34,350 bases of DNA from Oscillospiraceae bacterium (GCA_016282135.1 JAEEKA010000034.1:1-34350), one strand, 5' to 3'. Shown: positions 23,907-31,547, counted from the stretch's first letter. A program made the numbers and translations. Notes: a model not told the origin generated them from the letters alone.

Positions 23907-24638
23907 TCAGATTGCCGTATCGGTTTGATTATCAGCCCGTTCAACTGCCGCACGGACCGCTTCGGCGATTGCCTTGGACCCCCGGGCGGATGGATGGAGA
24001 CCGTCAGGGCCGAACAACCCAGGGCGTCCCTCGGTAATCGCATACAGATCAATCAGTTCAACGTCTTCTCTCAATGCGATCTCTTTGATTTCCTCCGCAA
24101 TCAGCGGGATTCGCTTTATCATCGCGTCCTTCGTGCAAAAGGAAAAAATGCGGAGCGGCGGAAACGCGCAGGGCACCGTGCAAATCAGAATCCGAGGATT
24201 TGAGGGCAAATCGCGGTATTCGGAAATCAACTCCCCGTATTGCTGACGGAACGCTGCCTCGGAAATCCAATTGCAGTCCTTGGAATCGTTGGTGCCCAGC
24301 AGAATAACCACCGTGTCCGGCAAATAAGCCTTGCTTTGGCGGAAGGCCCGCTCCCGCCGGAAGGGCTTGTTGCCGGTACTCTGCAGCGTTCTGTCATTGA
24401 CCGCGAACACAGCGACCTGGCAGTCCGGGCCAAGCAATCGCCGCAGCACAGCCGGATAACGCCGCAAAAAGAACAGCGGCAGTGCGCAGCCGTAGGTCAC
24501 GCTGTCTCCGACACAGGCAATATGCGTCTTCCCTTCCCTGCGTCGGACCGGGAGGCGCAGAAGCGAATATCCGAACAAAATCGCTGCTGCGACGATCAGC
24601 GCAATTAGCAAAAGGACAATTATCATTGCTGTTTTCAC
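23907..24638 (-). CDS. Membrane-anchored SGNH/GDSL hydrolase
   Basis: A 243-aa esterase-type hydrolase. Residues 3-26 form one hydrophobic helix, followed by RLPVRRR, so the catalytic domain is probably outside the cell. Block I is GDSVTYG with nucleophile Ser46, block III is ILLGTNDSKD, and block V is GPDGLHPSARG with the Asp-His pair. GTG at 24638 is preferred to GTG at 24647: GGGAAG is 8 bp from the first but next to the second. It is the first gene of the leftward operon. Likely substrates are ester or acetyl groups on lipids or glycans (inference). Confidence 0.86.
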   Translation of the reverse strand: MKTAMIIVLLLIALIVAAAILFGYSLLRLPVRRREGKTHIACVGDSVTYGCALPLFFLRRYPAVLRRLLGPDCQVAVFAVNDRTLQSTGNKPFRRERAFRQSKAYLPDTVVILLGTNDSKDCNWISEAAFRQQYGELISEYRDLPSNPRILICTVPCAFPPLRIFSFCTKDAMIKRIPLIAEEIKEIALREDVELIDLYAITEGRPGLFGPDGLHPSARGSKAIAEAVRAAVERADNQTDTAI

Positions 24639-24700
24639 AGCTTCCACTTCCCAATCGTCAATCGAATGATTCTTTCAATATTCAGCGAATTGATAGAATG

Positions 24701-24729
24701 ATAGTATCATATTCCACCGATGAAAGCAA
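24701..24729 (-). promoter_or_regulatory. Promoter of the 24.6-20.1 kb operon with palindrome on the -10
   Basis: On the minus strand TTGCTT (24724-24729) and TACTAT (24701-24706) are 17 bp apart, 63 bp upstream of the SGNH gene. The -10 is embedded in a perfect odd palindrome ATGATAGTATCAT (24698-24710). Confidence 0.68.
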
Positions 24730-24757
24730 GAAAAACTCATTCATCCTTTTCCGAAAA

Positions 24758-25285
24758 TCAAGCCTTTTCCTGTGATGTGGGAGGCAGATCGATAATCGGG
24801 CGGGATTCCGGATAACGAAGAAAATAATAATCTTCTGACTCGCGATATACCGTTTTGAGAAACCCGTGTCTGGTGTAGAAGCGCGCCGCCCCTTCGTTGT
24901 CCCGATGGCAGCCAAGCGCAATCGGTCTTGGTCCGAATTCCCGATAAACAGTTTCAATCGTCTTCTCCAGGGCAGCCCTGCCGATCCCGTTTCCACGGAA
25001 CGCTTGGTCGATCACAAAGCCCATTAGTCTGTAAAAGGGCCTCTCGGACATTTCCGGAGGATCTGTTTCCCAGTGCAGCGCTTCCCCCAACAAAATCAAG
25101 CCGATATACTTTCCGCTCATTTCTACCGCAAAGGTATATCCAAGACAGCCATGGTCACGCCCATAGTCTGTTATCTCCATAATGGTGTCCACAGTATCGA
25201 CAAAAGCTTCCGGAATATCATCCCGATTGATTGTTCTGACCGCGGGAAGATTATCATGCGTTAACTCAATCAAAGCAAAACTCAT
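24758..25285 (-). CDS. GNAT-family N-acetyltransferase
   Basis: A 175-aa acetyltransferase. Motif A is FVIDQAFRGNGIGRAALEK, with the acetyl-CoA loop RGNGIG, and the last region is HRDNEGAARFYTRHGFLKTV, a standard GNAT ending. The N-terminus holds a variable ligand-binding part (DDIPEAFVDTVDTIM) reminiscent of spermidine or diamine N-acetyltransferases, but I would not name a substrate. ATG at 25285 has GGTGG 6 bp upstream; six upstream codons in frame are not used. It stands alone, 110 bp before the SGNH operon. Confidence 0.9.
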   Translation of the reverse strand: MSFALIELTHDNLPAVRTINRDDIPEAFVDTVDTIMEITDYGRDHGCLGYTFAVEMSGKYIGLILLGEALHWETDPPEMSERPFYRLMGFVIDQAFRGNGIGRAALEKTIETVYREFGPRPIALGCHRDNEGAARFYTRHGFLKTVYRESEDYYFLRYPESRPIIDLPPTSQEKA

Positions 25286-25305
25286 GCAATACCACCAGGA
25301 CAATT

Positions 25306-25334
25306 ATTATCGACGCGCGCAAATATCACAACAA
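25306..25334 (-). promoter_or_regulatory. Candidate promoter of the single GNAT gene
   Basis: On the minus strand TTGTTG (25329-25334) and GATAAT (25306-25311) are 17 bp apart, 20 bp upstream of the GNAT start. Both boxes are imperfect. Confidence 0.5.
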
Positions 25335-25374
25335 AAAATCATCGCAGGCCGTTCATCCTATCGCTCAAACAGTT

Positions 25375-25418
25375 GATCGCTCGCAGCCCTCGACATTCGT
25401 CGAAAACTGCAAGCGATC
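25375..25418. repeat. 44-bp inverted repeat downstream of the EAL remnant
   Basis: GATCGCT-C-GCAG (25375-25386) pairs with CTGC-A-AGCGATC (25407-25418) with one mismatch. An inner TCGAC/GTCGA stem (25390-25394 with 25399-25403) sits within the loop. It may be a terminator for the leftward remnant or part of a dispersed element; no T-run follows directly. Confidence 0.55.
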
Positions 25419-25441
25419 CGAACAGCAAAACGCCTGGATAA

Positions 25442-25978
25442 CTACATCCTGCTTTTCTCAGCAATAAAGCGGACAAATTCATCCGCAGGAAGCGGTCGAG
25501 AGAAATAGAAGCCCTGAATATAATCGCAGTCCATCTCCCTCAGAATATCCACGGCGTCCTGCGTCTCCACACCCTCCGCCACAAGCTGTTTTTGTATGCT
25601 CCGCATCATACGCACCGTATACTCAAGAATCATCCGCCCGTCTGCGGTAAAAACCGCATCCAGCATGCTCTTGTCAATTTTAATCAGCTTCAGCGGAAGA
25701 TGGTTGACCCGCTGGATGCTGGAGTAGCCGATGCCGTAATCATCCAAGGCAAAGGTGTAACCCATATGGATCAGCTCGTTCACGTTCTCCAGCATAACCT
25801 CGCTGATGTTCTCAAAGGTTGTTTCCGTGATTTCCAGATTGACCTGATCCGGTCTTACGCCATATTTTTGCTGAAGATTCCGGATTTTTTCAGGAAGAAC
25901 ACTCTGCATACACTGCGCAACGGAAAGGTTTATCTCAATGTAATCCAATCCAAGCTGCGTCTGTTTCGTCAAGCCATA
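25442..25978 (-). pseudogene. 5'-truncated EAL-domain (c-di-GMP phosphodiesterase) gene
   Basis: The open frame holds about 176 residues of an EAL domain but starts in its middle, at LGLDYIEINLSV. Later conserved residues are present: EITET, DDYGIGYSS, KLIKIDKSM, AEGVET and QGFYFSRPL. The first part, with the catalytic Glu of the E-x-L motif and substrate-binding Arg, is missing. Upstream in frame there is a TAG at 25979-25981 and a TGA three codons before it, and only a TTG could start. No GGDEF or sensor domain is in the 160 bp before nicotinate phosphoribosyltransferase. An active phosphodiesterase is unlikely; it looks like a remnant left by deletion. The rest is well kept, so the loss may be recent. 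Confidence 0.8.
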
Positions 25979-26136
25979 CTATTTTCAGCCTTTGCCGGGC
26001 ATCCGGGGAGACTCCGGCAATTTATACCATACTGCCCCAAAACTCGTTAGTCCTTCCTTAACTGCTCTCCCATGAAAAGAACATCCGTGTCTAATCAATG
26101 GACTAAACTCGACTTGGAGAAGAACCAGCAGCACAT

Positions 26137-27330
26137 TTATGACTCTCTATCCAGTCTGAAAGCAACCGATCTCTCCAGGTATTCCAGATATTCCGCATTG
26201 CGGCACATTGCTTTTCCGGGCGCGTCGGAGAGTTTTGCCACAGGTCTTCCGTTGACATACTGCAGCTTGATAACGATATTCAAAGCAGTTTCGCAGGTAT
26301 CATTCGACACGAAGGTTCCGATGCCAAAGGAAACCTTTGTTTTTTCGCAGAAATAATCGTAAAGCTTTTGAGCACGGTCAAAATCAAGGCTGTCACTGAA
26401 CAGGAGCAGCTTTGTCTTCGGATCAACGCCATATTTCCTGTAATGCGCAATGATCTTCTCGCCCCATTCGTAGGGATCGCCGCTGTCATGACGTACGCCG
26501 GTGTAGTTGTTGACCATCGAACGATTGAAATCCAGCAAGAACAGGTCTGTCGTAATCGTGTCGGTCAGCGCTGTTCCGTTGTCGCCCTTGTATTCGTCGT
26601 ACCAGTCCTGCATCGCGTAATGGTTTGTGTACGCAAGCGGAATGGAGTCGATTCCCTGATACATCTGAACAAACTCGTGGGCATAAGTACCGATCGGGGT
26701 AAGATTATGCTTCATTGCCAGGTAAACATTTGATGTGCCAACGCAGTTTTTCGTCTCCGTCGCAAAACGGCGGACTACGACATCCTCCCACTCACGGGAC
26801 AGCCGCCGGCGACATCCGAACTCGGCAAACGGGAATGTATAGGTGCCGTCATTCATGGCCCTGATCTTGGCATCCAAGCGGGTCTCAGCAGATTTGCGGA
26901 GTTTTTCGTAATCAAATGCCATGCGGAAATATACTTCGTTGATGATTTCCAGCAGATAAATTTCAAACTGCATGGCGGAGAACAGCGGTCCGTCCACAAC
27001 CACAGAAAGCTCGCCGTTCTCGTTCAGATCAATGGAAACATAGTCCCGGATAGGATGCCAGAGCCGAAGGAATTCCACATAGTCGTTCTTTATGAACCGA
27101 ATGGAGCGCAGATAGTCCAGTTCCTTCTTTGTAAATCTCAGCGAGCAAAGGTGGTCCACCTGTGACTTGATTTCCTCCACCATTCCAGGGGTAAAAACAA
27201 CGTCTTTATTGCGGCACTTGAAATAATATTGGCCGCACAGGTTGGTGTGCTTGTGGAAAATCACCTGATCCATATTGAATTTGTAAAGATCCGTGTCCAG
27301 CAGAGACACAACAATCGGTTCGAGTTTCAT
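26137..27330 (-). CDS. pncB: Nicotinate phosphoribosyltransferase
   Basis: A 397-aa enzyme making nicotinate mononucleotide from nicotinate and PRPP (Preiss-Handler NAD salvage), cytosolic. LLDTDLYKFNMDQV at the N-terminus, FGCRRRLSREWE, GTSNVYLA, GTYAHEF with the active-site His, and the PRPP-binding VRHDSGDPYEWGEK and FSDSLDF segments identify it. The pattern and length are like E. coli PncB rather than the longer Bacillus form. ATG at 27330 has AAGGAGA upstream. It lies 328 bp downstream of the nicotinamidase gene on the same strand. The DNA is visibly richer in A/T than the aro region. Confidence 0.93.
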   Translation of the reverse strand: MKLEPIVVSLLDTDLYKFNMDQVIFHKHTNLCGQYYFKCRNKDVVFTPGMVEEIKSQVDHLCSLRFTKKELDYLRSIRFIKNDYVEFLRLWHPIRDYVSIDLNENGELSVVVDGPLFSAMQFEIYLLEIINEVYFRMAFDYEKLRKSAETRLDAKIRAMNDGTYTFPFAEFGCRRRLSREWEDVVVRRFATETKNCVGTSNVYLAMKHNLTPIGTYAHEFVQMYQGIDSIPLAYTNHYAMQDWYDEYKGDNGTALTDTITTDLFLLDFNRSMVNNYTGVRHDSGDPYEWGEKIIAHYRKYGVDPKTKLLLFSDSLDFDRAQKLYDYFCEKTKVSFGIGTFVSNDTCETALNIVIKLQYVNGRPVAKLSDAPGKAMCRNAEYLEYLERSVAFRLDRES

Positions 27331-27658
27331 TGCAGCAAATCTCCTTTTATCAATTGATTCATCTGTTGACTGATCAAACAGAAAGACAACAGTTTACTGG
27401 GTCCATACTACCGACGTTTGAGAAAGGACATTCCAAACATCTTCAGCCGTACATACTTCTCTTTCCGCGATTTCCTCAACCGCCAGCCAGCGTTTCTCTT
27501 GTTTATCCTCACGCAATCTGTATTGATGATCGCCTGAACTAAAGCTTCGGGAGCCAAATTATTATGACATTGATGTTGCCCGGGGTGTTTCTGCGCGCAT
27601 TCCCTGTGTACGCGTTTCATTCTTTTTCCGGCAGAATATACGCAAATCCAAGCTCCTG
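27331..27658. other. 328-bp gap holding a possible gene remnant
   Basis: No intact gene is seen here. On the minus strand an open stretch at 27394-27558 reads KQEKRWLAVEEIAEREV and then CTAEDVWNVLSQTSVVWTQ before a TAA. It has the composition of real protein but no start or ribosome site. The ending faintly resembles the C-terminus of linear amide C-N hydrolases (inference). A second open frame on the same strand (27408-27620) looks like a shadow. The end nearest pncB has its AAGGAGA site and a 10-bp palindrome ATCAATTGAT; no clear promoter is visible. Confidence 0.45.
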
Positions 27659-28189
27659 CTACATCACCCTCACGTCAATCTGACAACTTCTCATGGTTTC
27701 GAGCGCTGCCGCGTGTTTCTCCGGCGTTACACCTGCGCAGCATGCGGCATCAACGGCAATCGGCGCCTCCGGGAAATTGGCCTTCAGAATGAGCGCATTG
27801 GATACCACGCAGATATCCGTGCAAAGTCCAATCAATTCCATGGAGAAAGCCTCATCTCCCACCGCTTTCTGAATCTGCAAAGGAAGCTCAACAGATCCGA
27901 AGGTGTTTTTTTCAACTGAAGTGAAATCTTTTCCGGCAAGTGCTTTACGAACCTCGTCGTTCAGTTCCCAACCTTCCGTCCCCTTCACACAGTGCGGCAC
28001 AGGCAGCTTCTTTCCTTCCTCAGTGTCCATATAGTTTTCAAAGTGTGTATCATAGGTGACAAAAATGTCGCCTTCAAATTCACTGATTTTCTTTGCGACC
28101 GCAGGGACAATTGCGATCGCCTCCCTGCTGCCGAGTGCGCCGTCCACAAAATCGTTTTGCACATCGACAACAATCAATAGTTTTTTCAT
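27659..28189 (-). CDS. pncA: Nicotinamidase-type cysteine hydrolase
   Basis: A 176-aa isochorismatase-fold hydrolase that should convert nicotinamide to nicotinate and ammonia. The catalytic triad is Asp9 (VVDVQNDFVDG), Lys94 (VEKNTFGS) and Cys127 (GLCTDICVVS). Metal ligands Asp47, His49 (YDTHFENY) and His66 (PVPHCVKG) are present, which favours nicotinamidase over other members. AGGAGG lies 5 bp before the ATG. It follows the Nudix regulator by 31 bp with no promoter between, so the two are co-transcribed; pncB downstream uses its product. Confidence 0.92.
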   Translation of the reverse strand: MKKLLIVVDVQNDFVDGALGSREAIAIVPAVAKKISEFEGDIFVTYDTHFENYMDTEEGKKLPVPHCVKGTEGWELNDEVRKALAGKDFTSVEKNTFGSVELPLQIQKAVGDEAFSMELIGLCTDICVVSNALILKANFPEAPIAVDAACCAGVTPEKHAAALETMRSCQIDVRVM

Positions 28190-28220
28190 GTTTTCCTCCT
28201 GACACGATTCAAAATGCCTG

Positions 28221-29036
28221 TTATTGTTTCCTCATGTACAGCTTCGCCGGTCTATGCCCCGCGCCTTGCGTGTACTCATCTGTTTCAACTACATAATCGC
28301 TGATTTTGCGTCTGAAATTCGCGGGAAGAATTGAGATATTCATAATCGTTTCCTGCACTTTTTGGAGAGATGTCAGGGTAAACTTCCCCGGTAGGAAATC
28401 AAATATCGTCTCAAAATTCTTTGCGCCATTCCGGAGTGCGGTGAGCGCAGTTGCAATTATTTTCGCGTGGTCAAAAGCCAGATTGCCGCTGTCCTTGATT
28501 TTATACTTCGTTCTGCCAAATCGCGTTTCCTCTGCAGTCAGAACAGCACTCAGTTTGATATTGTCATAACAAAGGTCCAGGTAATAATCCCCGTCCTTGC
28601 CCTGTTCAAACCGGACGTCAAACCACTGCGCATCGGAGGCGTCGTCTCCTCCCCCCTGCTTTACAGACGCTTCGCTGATAATAGACGCGAAAGCGTTTGA
28701 AATAATCCATCCTCTCGGATCTCTTCCGGGCTCGCTGAACACGCCCACAGGCATCAGTGAAACCGGTGTGACATTTGCCTCTTCGGTAATCTCACGAAGT
28801 GCACATTCTTCTACCGTCTCAGATGGTTGAAGGAATCCCCCGGGAAGCGCCCAAAAGCCTTTAAATGGATGCCCGCCCCTGTTGATCAGCAGAATGGACA
28901 ACTTGGTTTCCGAGTTTCGCTTGTAGTTGTCGTTCTGCTCAGATCGAACCATAAAGGCAGCAATGTCGGCAGTAAGCGAAGGTCGTTCGTATTGGCTAAT
29001 ACTGTACTGTGAGAAGAATTCTTTCTCGGTTTGCAT
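28221..29036 (-). CDS. nrtR: NrtR-like Nudix regulator of NAD metabolism
   Basis: A 271-aa two-part protein. Residues about 22-180 are a Nudix domain with box GGFLQPSE-x7-REITEEAN (67-89); the key Glu residues are kept, with Asn replacing the usual Gly. Residues about 195-271 look like a winged helix ([20 protein letters not shown], then FRRKISDYV), as in NrtR. NrtR represses NAD genes and is released by ADP-ribose. The next genes, nicotinamidase and pncB, support this. ATG at 29036 has AAGGGGG upstream; GTG at 29039 is less likely. The intact box means hydrolase activity cannot be excluded. Confidence 0.82.
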   Translation of the reverse strand: MQTEKEFFSQYSISQYERPSLTADIAAFMVRSEQNDNYKRNSETKLSILLINRGGHPFKGFWALPGGFLQPSETVEECALREITEEANVTPVSLMPVGVFSEPGRDPRGWIISNAFASIISEASVKQGGGDDASDAQWFDVRFEQGKDGDYYLDLCYDNIKLSAVLTAEETRFGRTKYKIKDSGNLAFDHAKIIATALTALRNGAKNFETIFDFLPGKFTLTSLQKVQETIMNISILPANFRRKISDYVVETDEYTQGAGHRPAKLYMRKQ

Positions 29037-29071
29037 CACTGCCGTCCCCCTTTCGTCTTATTTGTATTGTG

Positions 29072-29100
29072 ATAATATCATATAGCGATTATGATGTCAA
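29072..29100 (-). promoter_or_regulatory. Promoter of nrtR-pncA with palindrome on the -10
   Basis: On the minus strand a perfect TTGACA (29095-29100) and TATTAT (29072-29077) are 17 bp apart. The -10 lies inside the perfect odd palindrome TGATAATATCA (29070-29080). Its place over the -10 would suit a repressor site, for example autoregulation by NrtR (inference). Confidence 0.78.
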
Positions 29101-29185
29101 GATCTTTTTCAAGGTAATTTCATGCTCTGAGGAAGCCGGAGTATTACGGTGGGTACGGGTGGCAGAGGCCAGAATAAACCCCATA

Positions 29186-29221
29186 AACAAAAACAGAGAA
29201 ACGCTTTTCAACGTTTCTCTG
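29186..29221 (-). terminator. Terminator of tRNA-Ser(CGA)
   Basis: A 10-bp perfect stem (29194-29203 with 29212-29221) follows the tRNA on the minus strand. A tract of A residues on the plus strand (29186-29193, one C) gives the T-run. Confidence 0.85.
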
Positions 29222-29225
29222 CTTT

Positions 29226-29316
29226 TGGCGGAGCGGGTGGGATTCGAACCCACGGTACCGTTGCCGGTACACCTGATTTCGAGTCAGGGCCGTTATAACC
29301 ACTTCGATACCGCTCC
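29226..29316 (-). tRNA. tRNA-Ser, anticodon CGA
   Basis: Leftward 91-nt class II tRNA. Acceptor GGAGCGG (29310-29316) pairs with CCGCTCC, the T arm has TTCGAAT, a long variable arm is present and CCA is encoded (29226-29228). The anticodon stem CCTGA/TCAGG encloses the loop CTCGAAA, so the anticodon is CGA, reading UCG. It is the isoacceptor of the GGA tRNA near the left end and, like it, is a single-gene unit. Confidence 0.96.
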
Positions 29317-29331
29317 GTATACAACGGCGCT

Positions 29332-29360
29332 ATTATAGCAAGTCAGGCTGGGAAAATCAA
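29332..29360 (-). promoter_or_regulatory. Promoter of tRNA-Ser(CGA)
   Basis: On the minus strand TTGATT (29355-29360) and a perfect TATAAT (29332-29337) are 17 bp apart, just upstream of the tRNA. From here to 29558 I see no gene. Confidence 0.82.
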
Positions 29361-29558
29361 GGGGTATTTTCGGATTGTCTTGTTCTCTCTTTTCGTACAA
29401 TTTTTACGCTCCGGTTCAGATTCTCCCATCCCGCTTGTTCCCGGTCTTCCCTTCTCCGGTTTGAACAAAGCCCATCCGTCGCGTCCGGCGGGGAAAGGCG
29501 GACAATTATCCCGCGCCGCAGTTTCGGTTTAAGAAAAGTCAATCCGTCGTGTTCTGGG

Positions 29559-30086
29559 CTAAGGGCTGCAGCGCTTACAGGGCTGGTAGCCTTGCTCAAT
29601 CAGCTCGTCCCTGGTGCCGGTGAAATAGAGCTTATTGCTCTCCTTCATATCCCGGACAGAGCTGCAGTCCGGGTAATGGAATTTCTTGGTATTCGTATTG
29701 GCAATATAGGCAACCTGGGGGTCCCCCGTGGCAGTGTCCGGGACAGGCGCATCCGTCTGCTCCGGGAGAGAACGCTTCTGCACCTCTTCCGTAGGATTCA
29801 TCTCTATCTGGTCGGAAGCTGTGGGCTCCTGGCTTATCTCGGAAGAAGCGGAAATATATTCTCCGGATTCTTCAACGGGATTTGTAACAGCTTCGGTCTC
29901 CTCAGTCTGCGTGGGGATTTCCTGTTGCACCGTCGGCGCTGTAGACTGCGCAAATGATTGCGGCGCGGCCTCAGTCTGGGCCGCCCCCCGAACCAGCGTC
30001 CACTCCACAGGCTTCTCCGCCGTGCAAGCGGGTATCACCGTGGCAAAGAGCAGGACAAGAAGAAGTCTCGCTAATTTCGTTTTCAT
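29559..30086 (-). CDS. Lipoprotein with C-terminal Ada-like zinc module
   Basis: A 175-aa exported lipoprotein. The signal peptide (KTKLARLLLVLLFATVIPAC) ends in a lipobox with Cys21. Residues about 25-125 are low complexity, rich in Thr, Glu, Gln, Ser and Pro, likely a flexible stalk. The last 50 residues, YIANTNTKKFHYPDCSSV to GYQPCKRCSP, match the Ada-type metal-binding module seen at the end of many secreted Gram-positive nucleases and surface proteins, with cysteines in a C-x(n)-CxxC layout. There is no catalytic domain. The second of two adjacent ATGs (30086) is chosen because AAGGAG is 7 bp away. Function unknown; a role near DNA or in metal binding is only a guess. Confidence 0.8.
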   Translation of the reverse strand: MKTKLARLLLVLLFATVIPACTAEKPVEWTLVRGAAQTEAAPQSFAQSTAPTVQQEIPTQTEETEAVTNPVEESGEYISASSEISQEPTASDQIEMNPTEEVQKRSLPEQTDAPVPDTATGDPQVAYIANTNTKKFHYPDCSSVRDMKESNKLYFTGTRDELIEQGYQPCKRCSP

Positions 30087-30102
30087 CATCAGACTCCTTA
30101 TC

Positions 30103-30116
30103 GACGCAAAAGCGTC
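30103..30116. repeat. Small hairpin before the lipoprotein ribosome site
   Basis: GACGC-AAAA-GCGTC is a perfect 5-bp stem. It sits just before the AAGGAG of the lipoprotein gene and 60 bp after the end of the ThrE-like gene. It may shape the ribosome site or mark a processing point. Confidence 0.4.
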
Positions 30117-30176
30117 AGGCAGGCAGGAAAGCGGCAAGCCCAAAGGGTTTCCGCGGGCTCAGGCATCCGGCGGGAT

Positions 30177-31388
30177 TCAACGCGGTCTGCGCCAGAGGAA
30201 GCGGTTGACCACCTCGACGCACATAAAGCCCAGAACGATTCCAAAGCAGACCATTCCGAGCCCGATCCCCTTCGTGTAGGAGAGGTCCGCATCCCGGGTG
30301 ACGACACCGTACATGGCGTAGTACAGGGAAGAGCCCGGGAGCAGGGGGAGAATGCAAATCGTAGAGAAGATCGTGGCCGGAGACTTCTTAATTCGGGCAA
30401 TAATCTGCCCATACAGTCCGCTGAAAGCGGCAGCGGACAGCGTGGCCGCAAAGACTGACGGATACAGGTGATAAACCATCAGATACACGCCCCAGGTCAA
30501 TGCCGCGCCCAAAGCGCAGAAAATGATTTTCCAGCCGCGGACACCGAACAGGATCGAAAAGCCAACACAGGCAAAGGCCGCCGCAACGATCTGGATGATC
30601 GACTGGGGCTCCAGGGTAGAAACCACAGCACCGCCCCAATCCCGAAAGATCAGCATGGGAAAAGCCATGCCCAAAGCTATGCCGATGGCCCCCGTAAAGG
30701 AAGCAGCCAGGTTAATCAGGCCGGAAAGGGTGTCCAGATGGACCAGATCCCGCAGACCGTTGAACGCGCCGAGGCCACTGATCAGAAGCATGACAACGCT
30801 GACGGTGATGGTCTCCATGTGATTGCCGGGTCCGAAGTGGCAGACGCAGAGAATGAACACCTCGGTCACAAAGGAGACGGCAAAATTCAGGATCAATGGA
30901 TTTCCCTCTTTCCTGGAAAACGCCCGTACCAGAAGGAAAACCAGCAGAGACGCCAGGGCCGCAATCACGGAGTCCCATACGTTACAGCCGAAAAACAGAG
31001 CGAAGCCCCAGCCGCCAAGGACCTCGCTGAGGCAGGAAATAATTAGCCTGGGCGGTTTGGCGGTTCGGATTTCTTCCAATTTTGACGCAAGCTCCTCCGC
31101 AGCAGGCTGCTCCGCGCAGGCCCAGCGGGAAACCGCGTTCAGCCGATCCAGCGCATTGAAATCCACGCCGCTGCCCTTGACGTGGCGGATTTGGGTTCGG
31201 ACGACGCCGTCCGGGTCCGTAAAGGTCGCCTGGATCAATGAAGGCACCACCCAGATGCTGCAGTCACGGTAATTGTAACCCGCTGCCAGCCTGTACAGCG
31301 TGTCCTCCACGCGGTGCGTCTCCCCCCCGCAGCGGATCAGGTCTCTGCCGAGGTCCAGGATCAAACCGAAAAGTTTTTCGTAATTCAT
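30177..31388 (-). CDS. ThrE-family threonine/serine exporter
   Basis: A 403-aa membrane protein combining both ThrE halves, as in Corynebacterium ThrE. Residues 1-130 are a soluble domain with the family motif RCGGETHRVEDTLYRL, followed by about ten hydrophobic segments: five in the first block (about 135-265) and five in the second (about 280-395). It would export threonine and serine by proton antiport; substrate is inferred from family only. ATG at 31388 has GGGAGA upstream; 37 more codons are open upstream but would begin before the promoter, so they are rejected. Many Clostridia carry the halves as two genes, so the fused form is notable. Confidence 0.88.
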   Translation of the reverse strand: MNYEKLFGLILDLGRDLIRCGGETHRVEDTLYRLAAGYNYRDCSIWVVPSLIQATFTDPDGVVRTQIRHVKGSGVDFNALDRLNAVSRWACAEQPAAEELASKLEEIRTAKPPRLIISCLSEVLGGWGFALFFGCNVWDSVIAALASLLVFLLVRAFSRKEGNPLILNFAVSFVTEVFILCVCHFGPGNHMETITVSVVMLLISGLGAFNGLRDLVHLDTLSGLINLAASFTGAIGIALGMAFPMLIFRDWGGAVVSTLEPQSIIQIVAAAFACVGFSILFGVRGWKIIFCALGAALTWGVYLMVYHLYPSVFAATLSAAAFSGLYGQIIARIKKSPATIFSTICILPLLPGSSLYYAMYGVVTRDADLSYTKGIGLGMVCFGIVLGFMCVEVVNRFLWRRPR

Positions 31389-31436
31389 GAGGTTCTCCCG
31401 TTGCTTTTGTAAAAATCTGCAAACTCTGTCTTTTAC

Positions 31437-31465
31437 ACTATAGCACAAGTTTTTGATTTTTTCCA
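31437..31465 (-). promoter_or_regulatory. Candidate promoter of the ThrE-like gene
   Basis: On the minus strand TATAGT (31437-31442) has a weak -35, TGGAAA (31460-31465), at 17 bp. It is 49 bp upstream of the chosen start. Confidence 0.5.
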
Positions 31466-31547
31466 GTACTCCATGTGTAAAAATCTGAATCCGCGGCAAT
31501 CATTTCAAAAAAACAATTGGTTTCTTATGTAATTTTTTCAAAAACCG

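Noticed and set aside
21184-24203. Two long rightward frames (21184-22566 and 22818-24203) across the ABC and GNAT genes
   Set aside because: They oppose well-identified genes and have low-complexity, family-free translations.
27408-27620. A 70-codon leftward frame between pncA and pncB
   Set aside because: Basic, Cys/His-scattered translation without ribosome site; another frame in the same stretch looks more protein-like.
29009-29338. A 109-codon rightward frame over the second tRNA-Ser, with an RVGFEPTVPLPVH stretch
   Set aside because: This is the familiar false translation of the strand opposite a serine tRNA and is not a protein gene.
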